This document shows positions 28,296 through 36,457 of a DNA stretch of 64,000 nucleotides, piece by piece. Made by a program: the position numbers and the translations under genes. This DNA is from Lachnospiraceae bacterium AC2031 (GTDB lineage: Bacteria; Bacillota; Clostridia; Lachnospirales; Lachnospiraceae): contig JIAB01000001.1 of NCBI GenBank assembly GCA_000687975.1, positions 1,736,001 to 1,800,000 on the forward strand. Reading direction: 5' to 3'. Position 1 is the first letter of the stretch; each line of letters opens with the position of its first letter. A model generated the notes under the pieces. It had not been told where the DNA came from. It made no database searches and saw nothing but the letters and a program-made list of their open reading frames with translations.

Positions 28296-30026
28296 ATGAT
28301 TAGGATAATGCATAGATTAATTAACATGACGGGGAGATACAAGAAGAGAATCAGATCCTCTTATATTACTTCGTTTTTTAAAGGCATCTTTATGAAAGCT
28401 CCTATGGTACTCTCATTTATTGCTATCAGTCTTTTCATGCGTGAAGAGATGGATAAAAGAAAATGTATCTACCTGCTTATTGGGATGATAGTAAGCGTAA
28501 TTATAGAAGCTGTGTTGGAGCATATAACAAATGTGCTTGAATCTGCAGCAGGCTATATGGTATTCGCTGATATGAGAAACCAGCTGGGTGATCATCTTAG
28601 GAAACTTCCTATGGGATTCTTTACTGAAGGTAATATGGGTAAGATCAGTTCGGTTCTGTCAACAGATATGGTTTTTATTGAAGAGAACTGTATGGCGGTT
28701 CTTGCAGAAGTAATGACATTTATGATATCTCAGGGACTTATGATTGTTATGATGTTCTTTATGAGTTGGAAGATAGGTATTCTTTCACTAGCTATAACTG
28801 GCGTATTTATTTTAATCGGTAATCGGATGCTTAAGAATACATTGGAGCATTCAGAAAAGAAACAGGAGTACAGTGAACATCTGACGGATGCGGTACTTGA
28901 TTTTGTAGAGGGAATAGGAATAATCAAATCCTATAATCTGTTGGGTGAGAGGTCCAAATCACTTACAGACAACTTTAAAAAATCCTGCGATGAAAGTATT
29001 GCATTTGAGGTAGATTATTCTCCGTGGGCAAAGGCTATGTATCTTGCTTATGGAATTGGAACAACAGCTGTTTTAGCTCTTGGATTCTATCTTTATAACA
29101 GTGGAGAGATAAGAGCTGATTATATGGTAGGACTTATCATATTCTTATTCGACGTCTTTTTATCAATAAAGGCTTATTATGGACAGATTGCAAGACTTAC
29201 TGTTACATCTGCCTGTCTTGACAGAATCGAGAAAGTCTTTAATGCTGAGGAGATGAAGGATACGGGAGCGGCTCAGTTAAAGAACGTGGATGCAGTAGAT
29301 AGTAGTGTTCCCGAGATAGAATATTCAGATGTAACATTTGGCTACACTGAAAAGGATGTTTTAAGGAACGTATCATTCTCAGTCAACAAGGGAGAGATGA
29401 CGGCGCTAGTGGGTCCTTCTGGAGGAGGAAAGTCTACAATCGCTAGTCTATTAGCTAGATTCTGGGACGTAAAGGATGGAAGCATCAAGGTTCGAGGAAC
29501 TGATATAAGAGAGGTTCCTTTAGGTACACTTATGGATAATATAAGTATGGTATTTCAGAGGGTGTATTTATTCCAGGATACTATAGCTAACAACATATCT
29601 ATAGGAAGACCTGATGCAACTAAGGAGGAGATAATAGAGGCTGCGAAGAAGGCTCGTTGCTATGACTTTATCATGAAGCTTCCTGAAGGTTTTGATACTG
29701 TTATAGGAGAGGGAGGAGCCAGTCTGTCTGGAGGAGAACAGCAGAGAATATCTATAGCCAGATGTATCCTGAAGGATTCTCCAATAGTTATCCTTGATGA
29801 AGCTACCTCAAGTGTCGATGCAGATAATGAGAGGGCAATACAGGAGGCAATCTCTGAACTTTGTAAGGATAAGACACTTCTTGTAATTGCACATAGATTA
29901 AAAACTATAAAGGATGCTGATCAGATCCTTCTTATATCTGATGGAGGAATTTCTGAAAGAGGCAGTCACGAGGAACTAATGGCAAAACAAGGAACATACG
30001 CACATATGGTGGAGCTTTCTGCTTAA
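28296..30026 (+). CDS. ABC exporter, TMD-NBD half-transporter, pair 2 subunit B
   Basis: The protein has 576 residues with six helices, then an ATPase: Walker A GPSGGGKST, signature LSGGEQQR, Walker B IVILDEATSSVDADNE. It is the counterpart of 24653. The RBS AGGAG is close to the ATG. A terminator hairpin at 30027 ends the run. Two tandem heterodimeric exporters beside two AraC genes suggest import/export of related substrates, or one pair acting on a compound and the other on its derivative. Confidence 0.9.
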   Translation: MIRIMHRLINMTGRYKKRIRSSYITSFFKGIFMKAPMVLSFIAISLFMREEMDKRKCIYLLIGMIVSVIIEAVLEHITNVLESAAGYMVFADMRNQLGDHLRKLPMGFFTEGNMGKISSVLSTDMVFIEENCMAVLAEVMTFMISQGLMIVMMFFMSWKIGILSLAITGVFILIGNRMLKNTLEHSEKKQEYSEHLTDAVLDFVEGIGIIKSYNLLGERSKSLTDNFKKSCDESIAFEVDYSPWAKAMYLAYGIGTTAVLALGFYLYNSGEIRADYMVGLIIFLFDVFLSIKAYYGQIARLTVTSACLDRIEKVFNAEEMKDTGAAQLKNVDAVDSSVPEIEYSDVTFGYTEKDVLRNVSFSVNKGEMTALVGPSGGGKSTIASLLARFWDVKDGSIKVRGTDIREVPLGTLMDNISMVFQRVYLFQDTIANNISIGRPDATKEEIIEAAKKARCYDFIMKLPEGFDTVIGEGGASLSGGEQQRISIARCILKDSPIVILDEATSSVDADNERAIQEAISELCKDKTLLVIAHRLKTIKDADQILLISDGGISERGSHEELMAKQGTYAHMVELSA

Positions 30027-30066
30027 ATAGCATTTATAAAATTAAATGCTATATGAACCTTTTTTA
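30027..30066 (+). terminator. Terminator after exporter pair 2
   Basis: ATAGCATTTA (30027-30036) pairs with 30043-30052 around a 6-nt loop, with a T-run at 30060-30066. Confidence 0.7.
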
Positions 30067-30087
30067 TTTATGGAGTTATATAAGTAG

Positions 30088-30204
30088 AAGCTTTATAATG
30101 ATTTTACTCAAAAAGCCATCCAGGAAGTATATGACAAGCTTCCTGAAGAATTAAAATATATGAGAGCCCGGACGGTTGATTTAACTGAGTATTTGCTAAA
30201 TTAA
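30088..30204 (+). pseudogene. Short coding-like relic without a start codon
   Basis: After an in-frame TAG at 30085 the frame reads 38 codons to TAA at 30202. The translation is well-behaved (for example AIQEVYDKLPEELKY and TVDLTEYLLN) but has no start codon or ribosome site near its beginning. It looks like the 3' end of a deleted gene. I cannot assign a family. Chance is possible given the short length. Confidence 0.3.
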
Positions 30205-30238
30205 TAAATATTTAAAGATAAGTTTTAAATGATATGTT

Positions 30239-30278
30239 ATGCTCTTAACAGACTAAAATGTCTGTTGGGAGCATTTTA
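30239..30278 (+). terminator. Hairpin upstream of isochorismatase-like gene
   Basis: The 15-nt arm ATGCTCTTAACAGAC (30239-30253) pairs with 30260-30274 with two U-G pairs and a 6-nt loop, followed by TTTAAT. It is either the terminator of the vanished upstream gene or a leader element for the gene at 30312. Confidence 0.6.
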
Positions 30279-30311
30279 ATATGGCAGAAAAATAAATAAG
30301 GAGACGTGACA

Positions 30312-30821
30312 ATGTCAGATAAAAAGGCGCTTGTAGTAATCGATCTTCAGAATGATTATTTATGGGAAAAAAGAAAACCAAAGTTTACCTATGATACAAA
30401 AGTACTGATTAATAATGTAAATGAAGCAATAGCTTCTTATAAAGCTGAGGGGTACGATATCATTTATATCAAACATATACTTTCTAAACTCTTGTGGGGC
30501 GTCGGTTTTTCAATTAGAGGTACAGAAGGAGCTGAGTATTATGATGGTGTAAATATTGTATCGGATCTCATCTTTGAAAAGAACTGGCCTGATAGTTATA
30601 CATCTAAAGCTTTTCGAGAGCATATGAAGAAAGAGGCGTATTCCGAAGTGGTTCTATGTGGTGTTGATGAATGTGGTTGTGTAGGAGCCACTGCAAAGGG
30701 AGCGGCCAAGACTGGAGTGAAAATAAAAATGCTTACAGACTGTATTGGATGTAAGTTTCCTAATTCAAAACGCCAGAAGATGAGAAATAAATTAAAGGGC
30801 CTGGGCGTACAATATATATAG
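30312..30821 (+). CDS. Isochorismatase-like cysteine hydrolase
   Basis: The protein has 169 residues from ATG 30312, placed by AAGGAG eight bases upstream. The cysteine-hydrolase triad can be seen: Asp in ALVVIDLQNDY, Lys in the EKNWPDSYTSKAF region, and the nucleophile Cys in CGVDECGCVGATAKGA. Members hydrolyse amides such as nicotinamide or pyrazinamide-like compounds, or isochorismate. Several extra Cys (CGVDECGC, CIGC) are unusual. It is monocistronic between two hairpins. The exact substrate cannot be read from the sequence. Confidence 0.85.
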   Translation: MSDKKALVVIDLQNDYLWEKRKPKFTYDTKVLINNVNEAIASYKAEGYDIIYIKHILSKLLWGVGFSIRGTEGAEYYDGVNIVSDLIFEKNWPDSYTSKAFREHMKKEAYSEVVLCGVDECGCVGATAKGAAKTGVKIKMLTDCIGCKFPNSKRQKMRNKLKGLGVQYI

Positions 30822-30858
30822 AGTTTATGCCGCTTTTATATAAAATTTATGAAATGTG

Positions 30859-30889
30859 TTGACAAATTATATTTGGTCAAATATAATTT
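30859..30889 (+). promoter_or_regulatory. Glutathione peroxidase promoter with palindrome between -35 and -10
   Basis: TTGACA at 30859-30864 and TATAAT at 30882-30887 (17-bp spacer). The spacer and -10 are covered by an 11-bp dyad AAATTATATTT (30864-30874) with 30879-30889 and a 4-bp centre. An AT-rich dyad in this position before a peroxidase suggests a peroxide-responsive repressor such as PerR, though it is not a clean match to the Bacillus PerR box. Confidence 0.7.
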
Positions 30890-30921
30890 TAACAAATACA
30901 AAGTTCAAGGAGGTATATTAT

Positions 30922-31464
30922 ATGAGCTTTTATGATTTGAGTGTAACAGCAGCGAGTGGCGAAGAGATATCAATGAAAGATTATGAAGGAAAGGTTGTGC
31001 TTATTGTTAATACTGCAACAGGATGTGGATTTACTCCTCATTACAAGGATATAGAAGCTATGTATGAGAAGTTCCACGACAAGGGATTTGAAGTTATCGA
31101 TGTCCCTTGTAATCAGTTTGCTGGACAGACACCTGGAACAGATGATGAGATACATGAGTTCTGTCAGCTTAAGTACAATACACAGTTTCCTCAGATGAAG
31201 AAGTCGGATGTAAACGGAGATACAGCAATCCCTCTGTTTAAGTACCTGAAAGAGCAGAAGACTTTTGAAGGATTTGGAAAAGGTCCAGCAGCTCTTGCTA
31301 TGAATGCAATGCTTAAGAAGATTGATAAGGATTATAAGAATAACTCTGAGATCAAATGGAACTTTACGAAGTTTGTAGTTGATCGAAAGGGTAAGGTTGT
31401 TGCGAGATTTGAACCAACAGCAAAGATGGATGAGGTTGCAAAGTTTGTAGAAGAGCTATTATAG
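30922..31464 (+). CDS. Glutathione peroxidase family (thiol peroxidase)
   Basis: The protein has 180 residues from ATG 30922, with AAGGAGG upstream; the longer frame from GTG 30856 runs through the promoter. The peroxidatic Cys35 lies in NTATGCGFTPHY (Cys, not selenocysteine, since the codon is TGT). The tetrad partners are Gln in PCNQFAGQ and Trp/Asn in IKWNFTKFVVD. It reduces hydrogen or organic peroxides, probably using thioredoxin, as usual for bacterial members. It is under its own strong promoter with a palindromic site. It is likely part of the oxidative and manganese stress neighbourhood with the MntP-ZIP gene downstream. Confidence 0.95.
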   Translation: MSFYDLSVTAASGEEISMKDYEGKVVLIVNTATGCGFTPHYKDIEAMYEKFHDKGFEVIDVPCNQFAGQTPGTDDEIHEFCQLKYNTQFPQMKKSDVNGDTAIPLFKYLKEQKTFEGFGKGPAALAMNAMLKKIDKDYKNNSEIKWNFTKFVVDRKGKVVARFEPTAKMDEVAKFVEELL

Positions 31465-31476
31465 AATAAAAACTGT

Positions 31477-31505
31477 TTGACAGAGGCTATGTTACGTGAT
31501 AGATT
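31477..31505 (+). promoter_or_regulatory. Promoter of the riboswitch transcript
   Basis: TTGACA at 31477-31482 is followed after 17 bp by TAGATT (31500-31505), just upstream of the riboswitch. Confidence 0.5.
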
Positions 31506-31510
31506 ATAAC

Positions 31511-31615
31511 CCGTAAATCCCATGGGGGAGTAGCAAGCGTGTAAACGTAGCAAGTCAACATACTGACCTTCTGGTCTGGCTTGTTTTAAATTGCGAGACT
31601 CATGTATAGTTCATA
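31511..31615 (+). ncRNA. yybP-ykoY (manganese) riboswitch
   Basis: The 251-bp leader before the MntP-ZIP gene contains the hallmark GGGGGAGTAGC at 31524-31534 and a later GCGAGACTCATG near 31592, with a helical arm between them (CTGACC/GGTCTGG, 31563-31579). CATG sequences at 31521 and 31601 could close the basal helix. These are the conserved L1/L3-side elements of yybP-ykoY RNAs, which bind Mn2+ and activate mntP and related genes. Location directly upstream of a MntP domain and a terminator supports the call. Confidence 0.85.
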
Positions 31616-31653
31616 GTGTAAAACTGTACATGAAGTTTATATATTGAGTATTT

Positions 31654-31691
31654 ACCCAAGTATAGTTTTACTGTGCTTGGGTTTTATTTTG
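31654..31691 (+). terminator. Riboswitch expression-platform terminator
   Basis: ACCCAAGTATAG (31654-31665) pairs fully with 31671-31682 using two U-G pairs, with a 5-nt loop, then TTTATTTTGTTTT. It ends about 10 nt before the AAGGAG of the MntP-ZIP gene, so Mn2+ binding probably acts by preventing termination. Confidence 0.85.
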
Positions 31692-31715
31692 TTTTATTCA
31701 AAGGAGTTTTGAAAA

Positions 31716-33080
31716 GTGGGAATATTTGAATTAGTCCTGTTATCCATTGGTCTTGCTATGGATGCATTTGCCGTGTCCATCTGTAAGGGTTTGGCGGTAA
31801 AGAAGATAACAGCAAGAGAGTTTCTGCTCTGTGGAATCTGGTTTGGATCCTTTCAGGGATTAATGCCCCTGATTGGTTACCTGGTTGGTTCACGATTTGA
31901 AAAGCTTATCAGTGTAGTAGCACCATGGGTGGCCTTTATATTACTGAGTCTCATAGGAGGCAACATGATCAAGGAGGCTTTCGCACCTCCTGAAGAGGTA
32001 AAGCCGGAGTTTGATGTTAAGACAATGTTTATGATGGCGGTAGCTACCAGCATCGACGCACTCGCTGTTGGAATAACATTTGTCGCTGTCCCTGTTAAGG
32101 TTTTTAAAACAGAGGGGATTCATAATGTACTCTTAGCTGTTGTATTAATTGGCGTCATCACATGCGTTATCTCAATGCTTGGTGTAAAGATCGGACACAT
32201 CTTTGGTATGCGTTATAAGTCGGGCTCTGAGATAATGGGTGGTACGATCCTGATATTCATTGGACTTAGATCACTTATTACGCATCTGGATAAATCAAAG
32301 GCTCTTTCTGATAGCGAGATAATCTTTGGAATGCTGATACCGCTTATTGGTACAGTACTTGGTGCGGCTGTAGTATATGCAAAGAAAAACAAGCTTTCTG
32401 ATGGCCTGAGAAGAATAATGATCGGTGGCACTTCGGGTATCATGATATCTATAGCTGTCTGGGGAATGATTGAACCTGCGGTATCTGGATTAAAGGAAAC
32501 TATCAAAAACGGAATCATTCCTGTTGTTGTATGTTTTTGTGGTGGAGTACTTTTTCAATATCTTCTGGATGCAGTAGTCCCACATACACATGCTTATGCG
32601 AATATAACCGAGGGTCCAAAGAGTGAACTGGATCCAGAGATAAAGGTTATGCTGTCTGAGGTTATTCATCATATACCAGAGGGTATAGCCCTGGGAGCAA
32701 TTTATGCTGGTCATTTCCTTGAGATTAAATGGTTGTCAGCATCTATGGCGATAGTTCTTGCAATTGCCATAGCGGTACAGAATATACCTGAAGCGCTCTT
32801 TGTATCATTACCAATTCGTGAGAATGGAACTAACACAGGAAAATCATTCTTTATGGGTGTTGTTTCGGGAGTGCCTATACCGCTCTTTGGAATCATAACA
32901 GTTATTGTATCCCTGCTTTTCTCTAGCATATTACCTTATGTTATGGCTCTTGCAGGTGGTGCGCTTATTTACACCACCATAGAGGAAATCCCGCAGCTTG
33001 GTTCAAAGAAGGATAATGATAAAGGCGCTTTAGCTTTTGTTGTTGGGTTTGCAATAGTAATGTTTATGATATTTATTTAA
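31716..33080 (+). CDS. MntP-type manganese exporter fused to ZIP family metal transporter
   Basis: The protein has 454 residues from GTG 31716, nine bases after AAGGAG. Residues 1-about 190 are MntP: LVLLSIGLAMDAFAVSICKG and MMAVATSIDALAVGITF carry the twin D-A-x-A-V metal motifs. Residues about 200-454 are a ZIP permease: eight or so helices with VIHHIPEGIALGAIYAG and AVQNIPEALFVSLP, the canonical metal-binding helices (H-N/H-x-P-E). MntP exports Mn2+; ZIP proteins generally move divalent metals down gradient or import them. One chain with both under a Mn2+ riboswitch is unusual and suggests a composite metal transporter, perhaps with the ZIP part also exporting. Confidence 0.9.
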   Translation: MGIFELVLLSIGLAMDAFAVSICKGLAVKKITAREFLLCGIWFGSFQGLMPLIGYLVGSRFEKLISVVAPWVAFILLSLIGGNMIKEAFAPPEEVKPEFDVKTMFMMAVATSIDALAVGITFVAVPVKVFKTEGIHNVLLAVVLIGVITCVISMLGVKIGHIFGMRYKSGSEIMGGTILIFIGLRSLITHLDKSKALSDSEIIFGMLIPLIGTVLGAAVVYAKKNKLSDGLRRIMIGGTSGIMISIAVWGMIEPAVSGLKETIKNGIIPVVVCFCGGVLFQYLLDAVVPHTHAYANITEGPKSELDPEIKVMLSEVIHHIPEGIALGAIYAGHFLEIKWLSASMAIVLAIAIAVQNIPEALFVSLPIRENGTNTGKSFFMGVVSGVPIPLFGIITVIVSLLFSSILPYVMALAGGALIYTTIEEIPQLGSKKDNDKGALAFVVGFAIVMFMIFI

Positions 33081-33232
33081 TATATTTATACAGGATAGCT
33101 GCTTAGAATAGGTGGCTATAAGCTAACAAAGAAACCAGAAGAATCATGTCTTAAGGACAAGGGACTTGATTATCATATAGGGCTTGTAATATTCTGATTG
33201 ACGGACGGGAAAGTTTGTAAGAAAATGTATTC

Positions 33233-34306
33233 ATGAGACCGATAGATAAAGTGATGCATTTTCTTATTCATAACGGCTTCCTGTTTACCGTCATTGTTAT
33301 GTGCCTGGTGCACGTGACATTGCTGGCTATCTTTAGTTTTGCCGGAGTAGAGCCACTGGTAACCTTCAATATTATCAGTGTTATAGTATATGTGTTCAGC
33401 ATACTTCTTTGTAAGTATGGAAAGATTATGCCTGTATATGTAAGCATTATCCTGGAGGTTACGATATATACTATATATTCAACTCATTATATCGGACTTC
33501 GCTGCGGAACCTATTGCTTCCTGTTCTCTATTGTTCCAATAATCATATACTTTGGAGCGTTCCTGTTTAAGGGGAAGCAGAGATGGATTATTGTAGGAAT
33601 GCTGGTCCTTAATTTTTCAATTTTTATTCTTTTGTATACTGGATATGCATTGGTTGAACCTATCTATGATCTTGAACCTTCAATCAAGCTTACGTTGGTG
33701 ATATTCTCTTCGTTTGTAATGGTCTTTTCGACGATCTTTTACAATACGATATACATCTATTCCAGTGAACTGGATGTGAAGAACCTTGAGATTAGGAATC
33801 AGCGGCTGTCTGCCGATGCAAGAGAGGATGTGCTTACAACTCTTCTTAATCGTAGGGGATTCCTGCCTCTGATGGAGCCTCTTATGAAAGGCTCAAAAAC
33901 TGACGAGTTTTGTGTTGCATTTTGCGATATAGATGATTTTAAACGTGTAAATGATTCTTATGGGCATGAAGCTGGTGACGAGGTTCTTCGCCATATTACC
34001 ACACTCATGAGAAAAGAAATGCAGGGTTGTGATATCTGCAGATGGGGTGGTGAAGAGATAGTTATCCTGATGAAGGATTGCAATCTTGAGGATGCTAAGG
34101 AAAAATTAGAGGCGCTTCGTAAGAGTATCGAAACTGTTCCAACAGTTTTTTATAACAAACAGATCTTTGTTACAATTACTATCGGTGTTGAAAAATTTGT
34201 TGATACATACAAAGCGCCTGAAGAGATAATCAAGAAGGCTGATAACCGTATGTATTACGGTAAGCAGCACGGAAAAAATATTCTGATTTTTGAAGATCTT
34301 GCTTAG
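33233..34306 (+). CDS. Membrane diguanylate cyclase (GGDEF)
   Basis: The protein has 357 residues: six predicted membrane helices (residues about 15-180), a short linker, and a GGDEF domain (about 195-357). The domain has LTTLLNRRGF, the substrate-binding FCDIDDFKRVNDSYGHEAGD, and the signature RWGGEEIVIL, in which the last residue is Ile instead of Phe; the metal and catalytic positions G-G-E-E are kept, so activity is plausible. It makes the second messenger cyclic di-GMP. The RBS is weak. The stop overlaps the converging gene by four bases. The 152-bp gap upstream (33081-33232) has no clear promoter or terminator. Confidence 0.9.
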   Translation: MRPIDKVMHFLIHNGFLFTVIVMCLVHVTLLAIFSFAGVEPLVTFNIISVIVYVFSILLCKYGKIMPVYVSIILEVTIYTIYSTHYIGLRCGTYCFLFSIVPIIIYFGAFLFKGKQRWIIVGMLVLNFSIFILLYTGYALVEPIYDLEPSIKLTLVIFSSFVMVFSTIFYNTIYIYSSELDVKNLEIRNQRLSADAREDVLTTLLNRRGFLPLMEPLMKGSKTDEFCVAFCDIDDFKRVNDSYGHEAGDEVLRHITTLMRKEMQGCDICRWGGEEIVILMKDCNLEDAKEKLEALRKSIETVPTVFYNKQIFVTITIGVEKFVDTYKAPEEIIKKADNRMYYGKQHGKNILIFEDLA

Positions 34307-34851
34307 GTTGTATACATGCTATTTGGTGCAACTATTCGTCTTATCACTAAAAAAATTGTGAGAACAATTAGCCCTACACCTAATATGGTTGGAACAATCC
34401 AGAAACCATTTGTGAGTGCTTTAAAAGCTTTATATTCTGATTCAGCATTATAATTTGGATCATACATTTCAGATGGATCATCTGATGAGATCATTACTTC
34501 GGTTTTATCACCTACGGCGTAATGGGCATCGGTAGAAGATACATTGCCGCGTGCAGTATAAGTATTTCCTTCATACTCATACTGATATATTGGGGAAAAT
34601 GTATCTGCTTCGTAGCCACCATTATCATCGGCAAAGGAAGTAGAACCTTTTTCATTTTCTATGACGGTAGCGGTGACTGTTTTATCGTACTTTGAAGTGT
34701 CGACGCTTATCTCCCTCTCCATCTCTTTAATCATAGAATTTGTAAACCTTCCAGCAGCAAGGAAAATAACTGCAAAAATAAGCAAAAAGGCTATGACAAT
34801 TAAAAAAGAACTTGTTTTAACTGGTTTTCTAACGCCACTATTATAATTCAT
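34303..34851 (-). CDS. DUF3592-like membrane protein
   Basis: The protein has 182 residues: N-terminal helix (about 16-36), an extracytoplasmic beta-rich domain (about 50-140; YQYEYEGNTYTARGN then YAVGDKTEVMISSDDPSEMY), and a C-terminal helix (about 150-170). This layout and the G-x-x-x-x-V-x-x-x-P-x-x-P-x-x-x-like tail match DUF3592 proteins, whose role is unknown. GAGGGGG precedes the start on the minus strand. It converges with the diguanylate cyclase gene, overlapping it by four bases. Confidence 0.7.
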   Translation of the reverse strand: MNYNSGVRKPVKTSSFLIVIAFLLIFAVIFLAAGRFTNSMIKEMEREISVDTSKYDKTVTATVIENEKGSTSFADDNGGYEADTFSPIYQYEYEGNTYTARGNVSSTDAHYAVGDKTEVMISSDDPSEMYDPNYNAESEYKAFKALTNGFWIVPTILGVGLIVLTIFLVIRRIVAPNSMYTT

Positions 34852-34948
34852 AATAACCCCCTCTATTAATAATTATAAATGACTAGTATCAAGCCGATTA
34901 TAGCATATGCAGTATTATGCTATTACGTCATTCTCGGAGAGATAGAGC

Positions 34949-35009
34949 TTGACATTTCTCTTTTTGAAAGATATTATATAAATGTATTTATATAAAATCA
35001 TTTATATAA
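34949..35009 (+). promoter_or_regulatory. TetR promoter with AT-rich operator
   Basis: TTGACA at 34949-34954 and TATTAT at 34972-34977 (17-bp spacer). Downstream lies the palindrome ATATAAAT/ATTTATAT (34976-34983, 34986-34993) and a direct repeat ATTTATATAA at 34986-34995 and 35000-35009. These are probable autoregulatory sites for the tetR at 35044. Confidence 0.6.
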
Positions 35010-35043
35010 TGATGTGTTTTTTCTTGAGAAAAAGGAGATTGTT

Positions 35044-35625
35044 ATGGCACGAAAAGTTACTGTTTCAAAAGAAGTAATACTGGAGGCAGCTCTAGCTATG
35101 CTTATTCGAGATGGCTATGCATCCATTAATATCAAGAGTCTTGCTGCAGAGATTGGCTGCTCTACTCAGCCTATTGTCTGGCACTTTGAAAACATGGAAG
35201 GTCTCAGAATGGCGCTAGCAGAATATGCCAGGGAATATGCTGATAAAAAGGCAGCACCCAAGAAGGGAAATGCTATCGAAGGATTTGAACATATGGGAGA
35301 GTCTTATGTAAATATGGCGATTAAAGAACCTAATCTTTTTAAGTTTCTATATCTTGGAGAAAGTCCTTTAGGTAAGCCATACGAATTAAAGGATATCTCT
35401 GGTGCAAAAGCAAATGAGGAGATGATCAAAAACATAGCTGAACTGACAGGCCTTTCTTTTGAACAGATAGCCAGAGTTATAAAGAGCACCATAATCTATT
35501 CCCATGGGATTGCAACGATGCTCGCCACCGGTGTTTATAAGGCACCTAAAAAGGTGATTATGGCTATGATAAAGAATGCCTCAGAAGCATTTCTTATAAA
35601 AGAAAGGATGGGTAGCAATGGATAA
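35044..35625 (+). CDS. TetR/AcrR family transcriptional regulator
   Basis: The protein has 193 residues from MARKVTVSKEVIL, which has AAGGAG upstream; the longer frame from 35014 lacks a ribosome site. The HTH reads INIKSLAAEIGCSTQPIVWHF at residues about 27-47, with the TetR-like W-H-F turn. The ligand domain is of the short type (TetR_C_33-like). The gene overlaps the CPBP gene by eight bases, so the membrane protein is its probable target and the operon is self-regulated through the AT-rich dyad upstream. Confidence 0.85.
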   Translation: MARKVTVSKEVILEAALAMLIRDGYASINIKSLAAEIGCSTQPIVWHFENMEGLRMALAEYAREYADKKAAPKKGNAIEGFEHMGESYVNMAIKEPNLFKFLYLGESPLGKPYELKDISGAKANEEMIKNIAELTGLSFEQIARVIKSTIIYSHGIATMLATGVYKAPKKVIMAMIKNASEAFLIKERMGSNG

Positions 35626-36334
35626 GAAGTATCTCCCATATTTTCTTCCAATTAGATCAGTTTTATTCTTCTTAGTCTTTGTTGTTGGTGCATTCATTGT
35701 GAAAAAGGATGTTGCGGATATCAGCAACTGGTGGAGTGTTGCCTGCACGATTATAAATATATTTACATTTGGATTAGTTCTCTTATTAACTAAGAAGTGT
35801 GGCATGACCTATGCTGAGCTGATAAATTATGAGAAGGGAAAAACCAAGGTTAGTCAGGTAGTGATCATTGTGATAGTTACGCTTGTAGTTGGATTTTCAG
35901 TAATGTATCTTGCGGGATTTCTGTGCTACGGTATTATTCCGTATATGGCGCCAATGATGATCGAACCTATACCTAAGGTTCTAGCGATAATCAATGTTAT
36001 ACTTCTTCCAGTAACCACTGCATTTGCAGAGGATTCGTTATATCTTGGATGCGGTGTAAATAACATAAAGAATAAGGCTGCTTCGATAATTGTGCCTGCA
36101 TTTTTCTTTGCGGTGCAGCATTCATTTATACCTACATTATTTGACGGGAGATATATCATTTATCGATTTCTATCATTTCTCCCGCTTACGGTCATATATA
36201 GCTGGTACTACCAGAAGAAGAAAAATCTCGTGCCTATTTTGATAGGACATGCGGTAATAGATGTAGCGACGGGAATGTCAGTGCTTGTGATGTCACTATT
36301 CCCAGAGATGTATGAGCAGTGGTTATCCATGTAA
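35618..36334 (+). CDS. CPBP-family intramembrane metalloprotease-like protein
   Basis: The protein has 238 residues and about seven membrane helices. The CPBP/Abi motifs are present in changed form: motif 1 EExxxR reads E138-D139-S-L-Y-L-G, motif 2 FxxxH reads FFFAVQH168, and motif 3 HxxxD/N reads H211-A-V-I-D215. The metal-binding His pair and one acidic residue remain, but the second Glu and Arg are replaced, so activity is uncertain. Family members mature prenylated proteins or bacteriocins, or give bacteriocin immunity. It is coupled to the preceding tetR. A long terminator follows at 36350. Confidence 0.75.
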   Translation: MDKKYLPYFLPIRSVLFFLVFVVGAFIVKKDVADISNWWSVACTIINIFTFGLVLLLTKKCGMTYAELINYEKGKTKVSQVVIIVIVTLVVGFSVMYLAGFLCYGIIPYMAPMMIEPIPKVLAIINVILLPVTTAFAEDSLYLGCGVNNIKNKAASIIVPAFFFAVQHSFIPTLFDGRYIIYRFLSFLPLTVIYSWYYQKKKNLVPILIGHAVIDVATGMSVLVMSLFPEMYEQWLSM

Positions 36335-36349
36335 AGAGTTTGAATAATT

Positions 36350-36417
36350 GTACCTGTCACGATTACGTATGTGTTACAATGTGTAACGGTAACGAAAAAG
36401 TGACAGGTACTTTTTTT
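36350..36417 (+). terminator. Rho-independent terminator with large apical loop
   Basis: GTACCTGTCAC (36350-36360) pairs perfectly with 36400-36410, followed by seven T. The 39-nt loop contains a further 6-bp hairpin GTTACA/TGTAAC. It lies between the CPBP gene and the acetyltransferase. Confidence 0.8.
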
Positions 36418-36457
36418 ATGTTTGATTTACTAGATAAAGAAAGGCGAAGGGAAATTC

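Noticed and set aside
30856-30921. Extension of glutathione peroxidase from GTG 30856
   Set aside because: It overlaps the consensus promoter and palindrome; ATG 30922 is preceded by AAGGAGG.
33081-33232. Coding-like frame before the diguanylate cyclase (about 30 codons to a TGA near 33197)
   Set aside because: No start codon, ribosome site or family resemblance; too short to support even as a relic.
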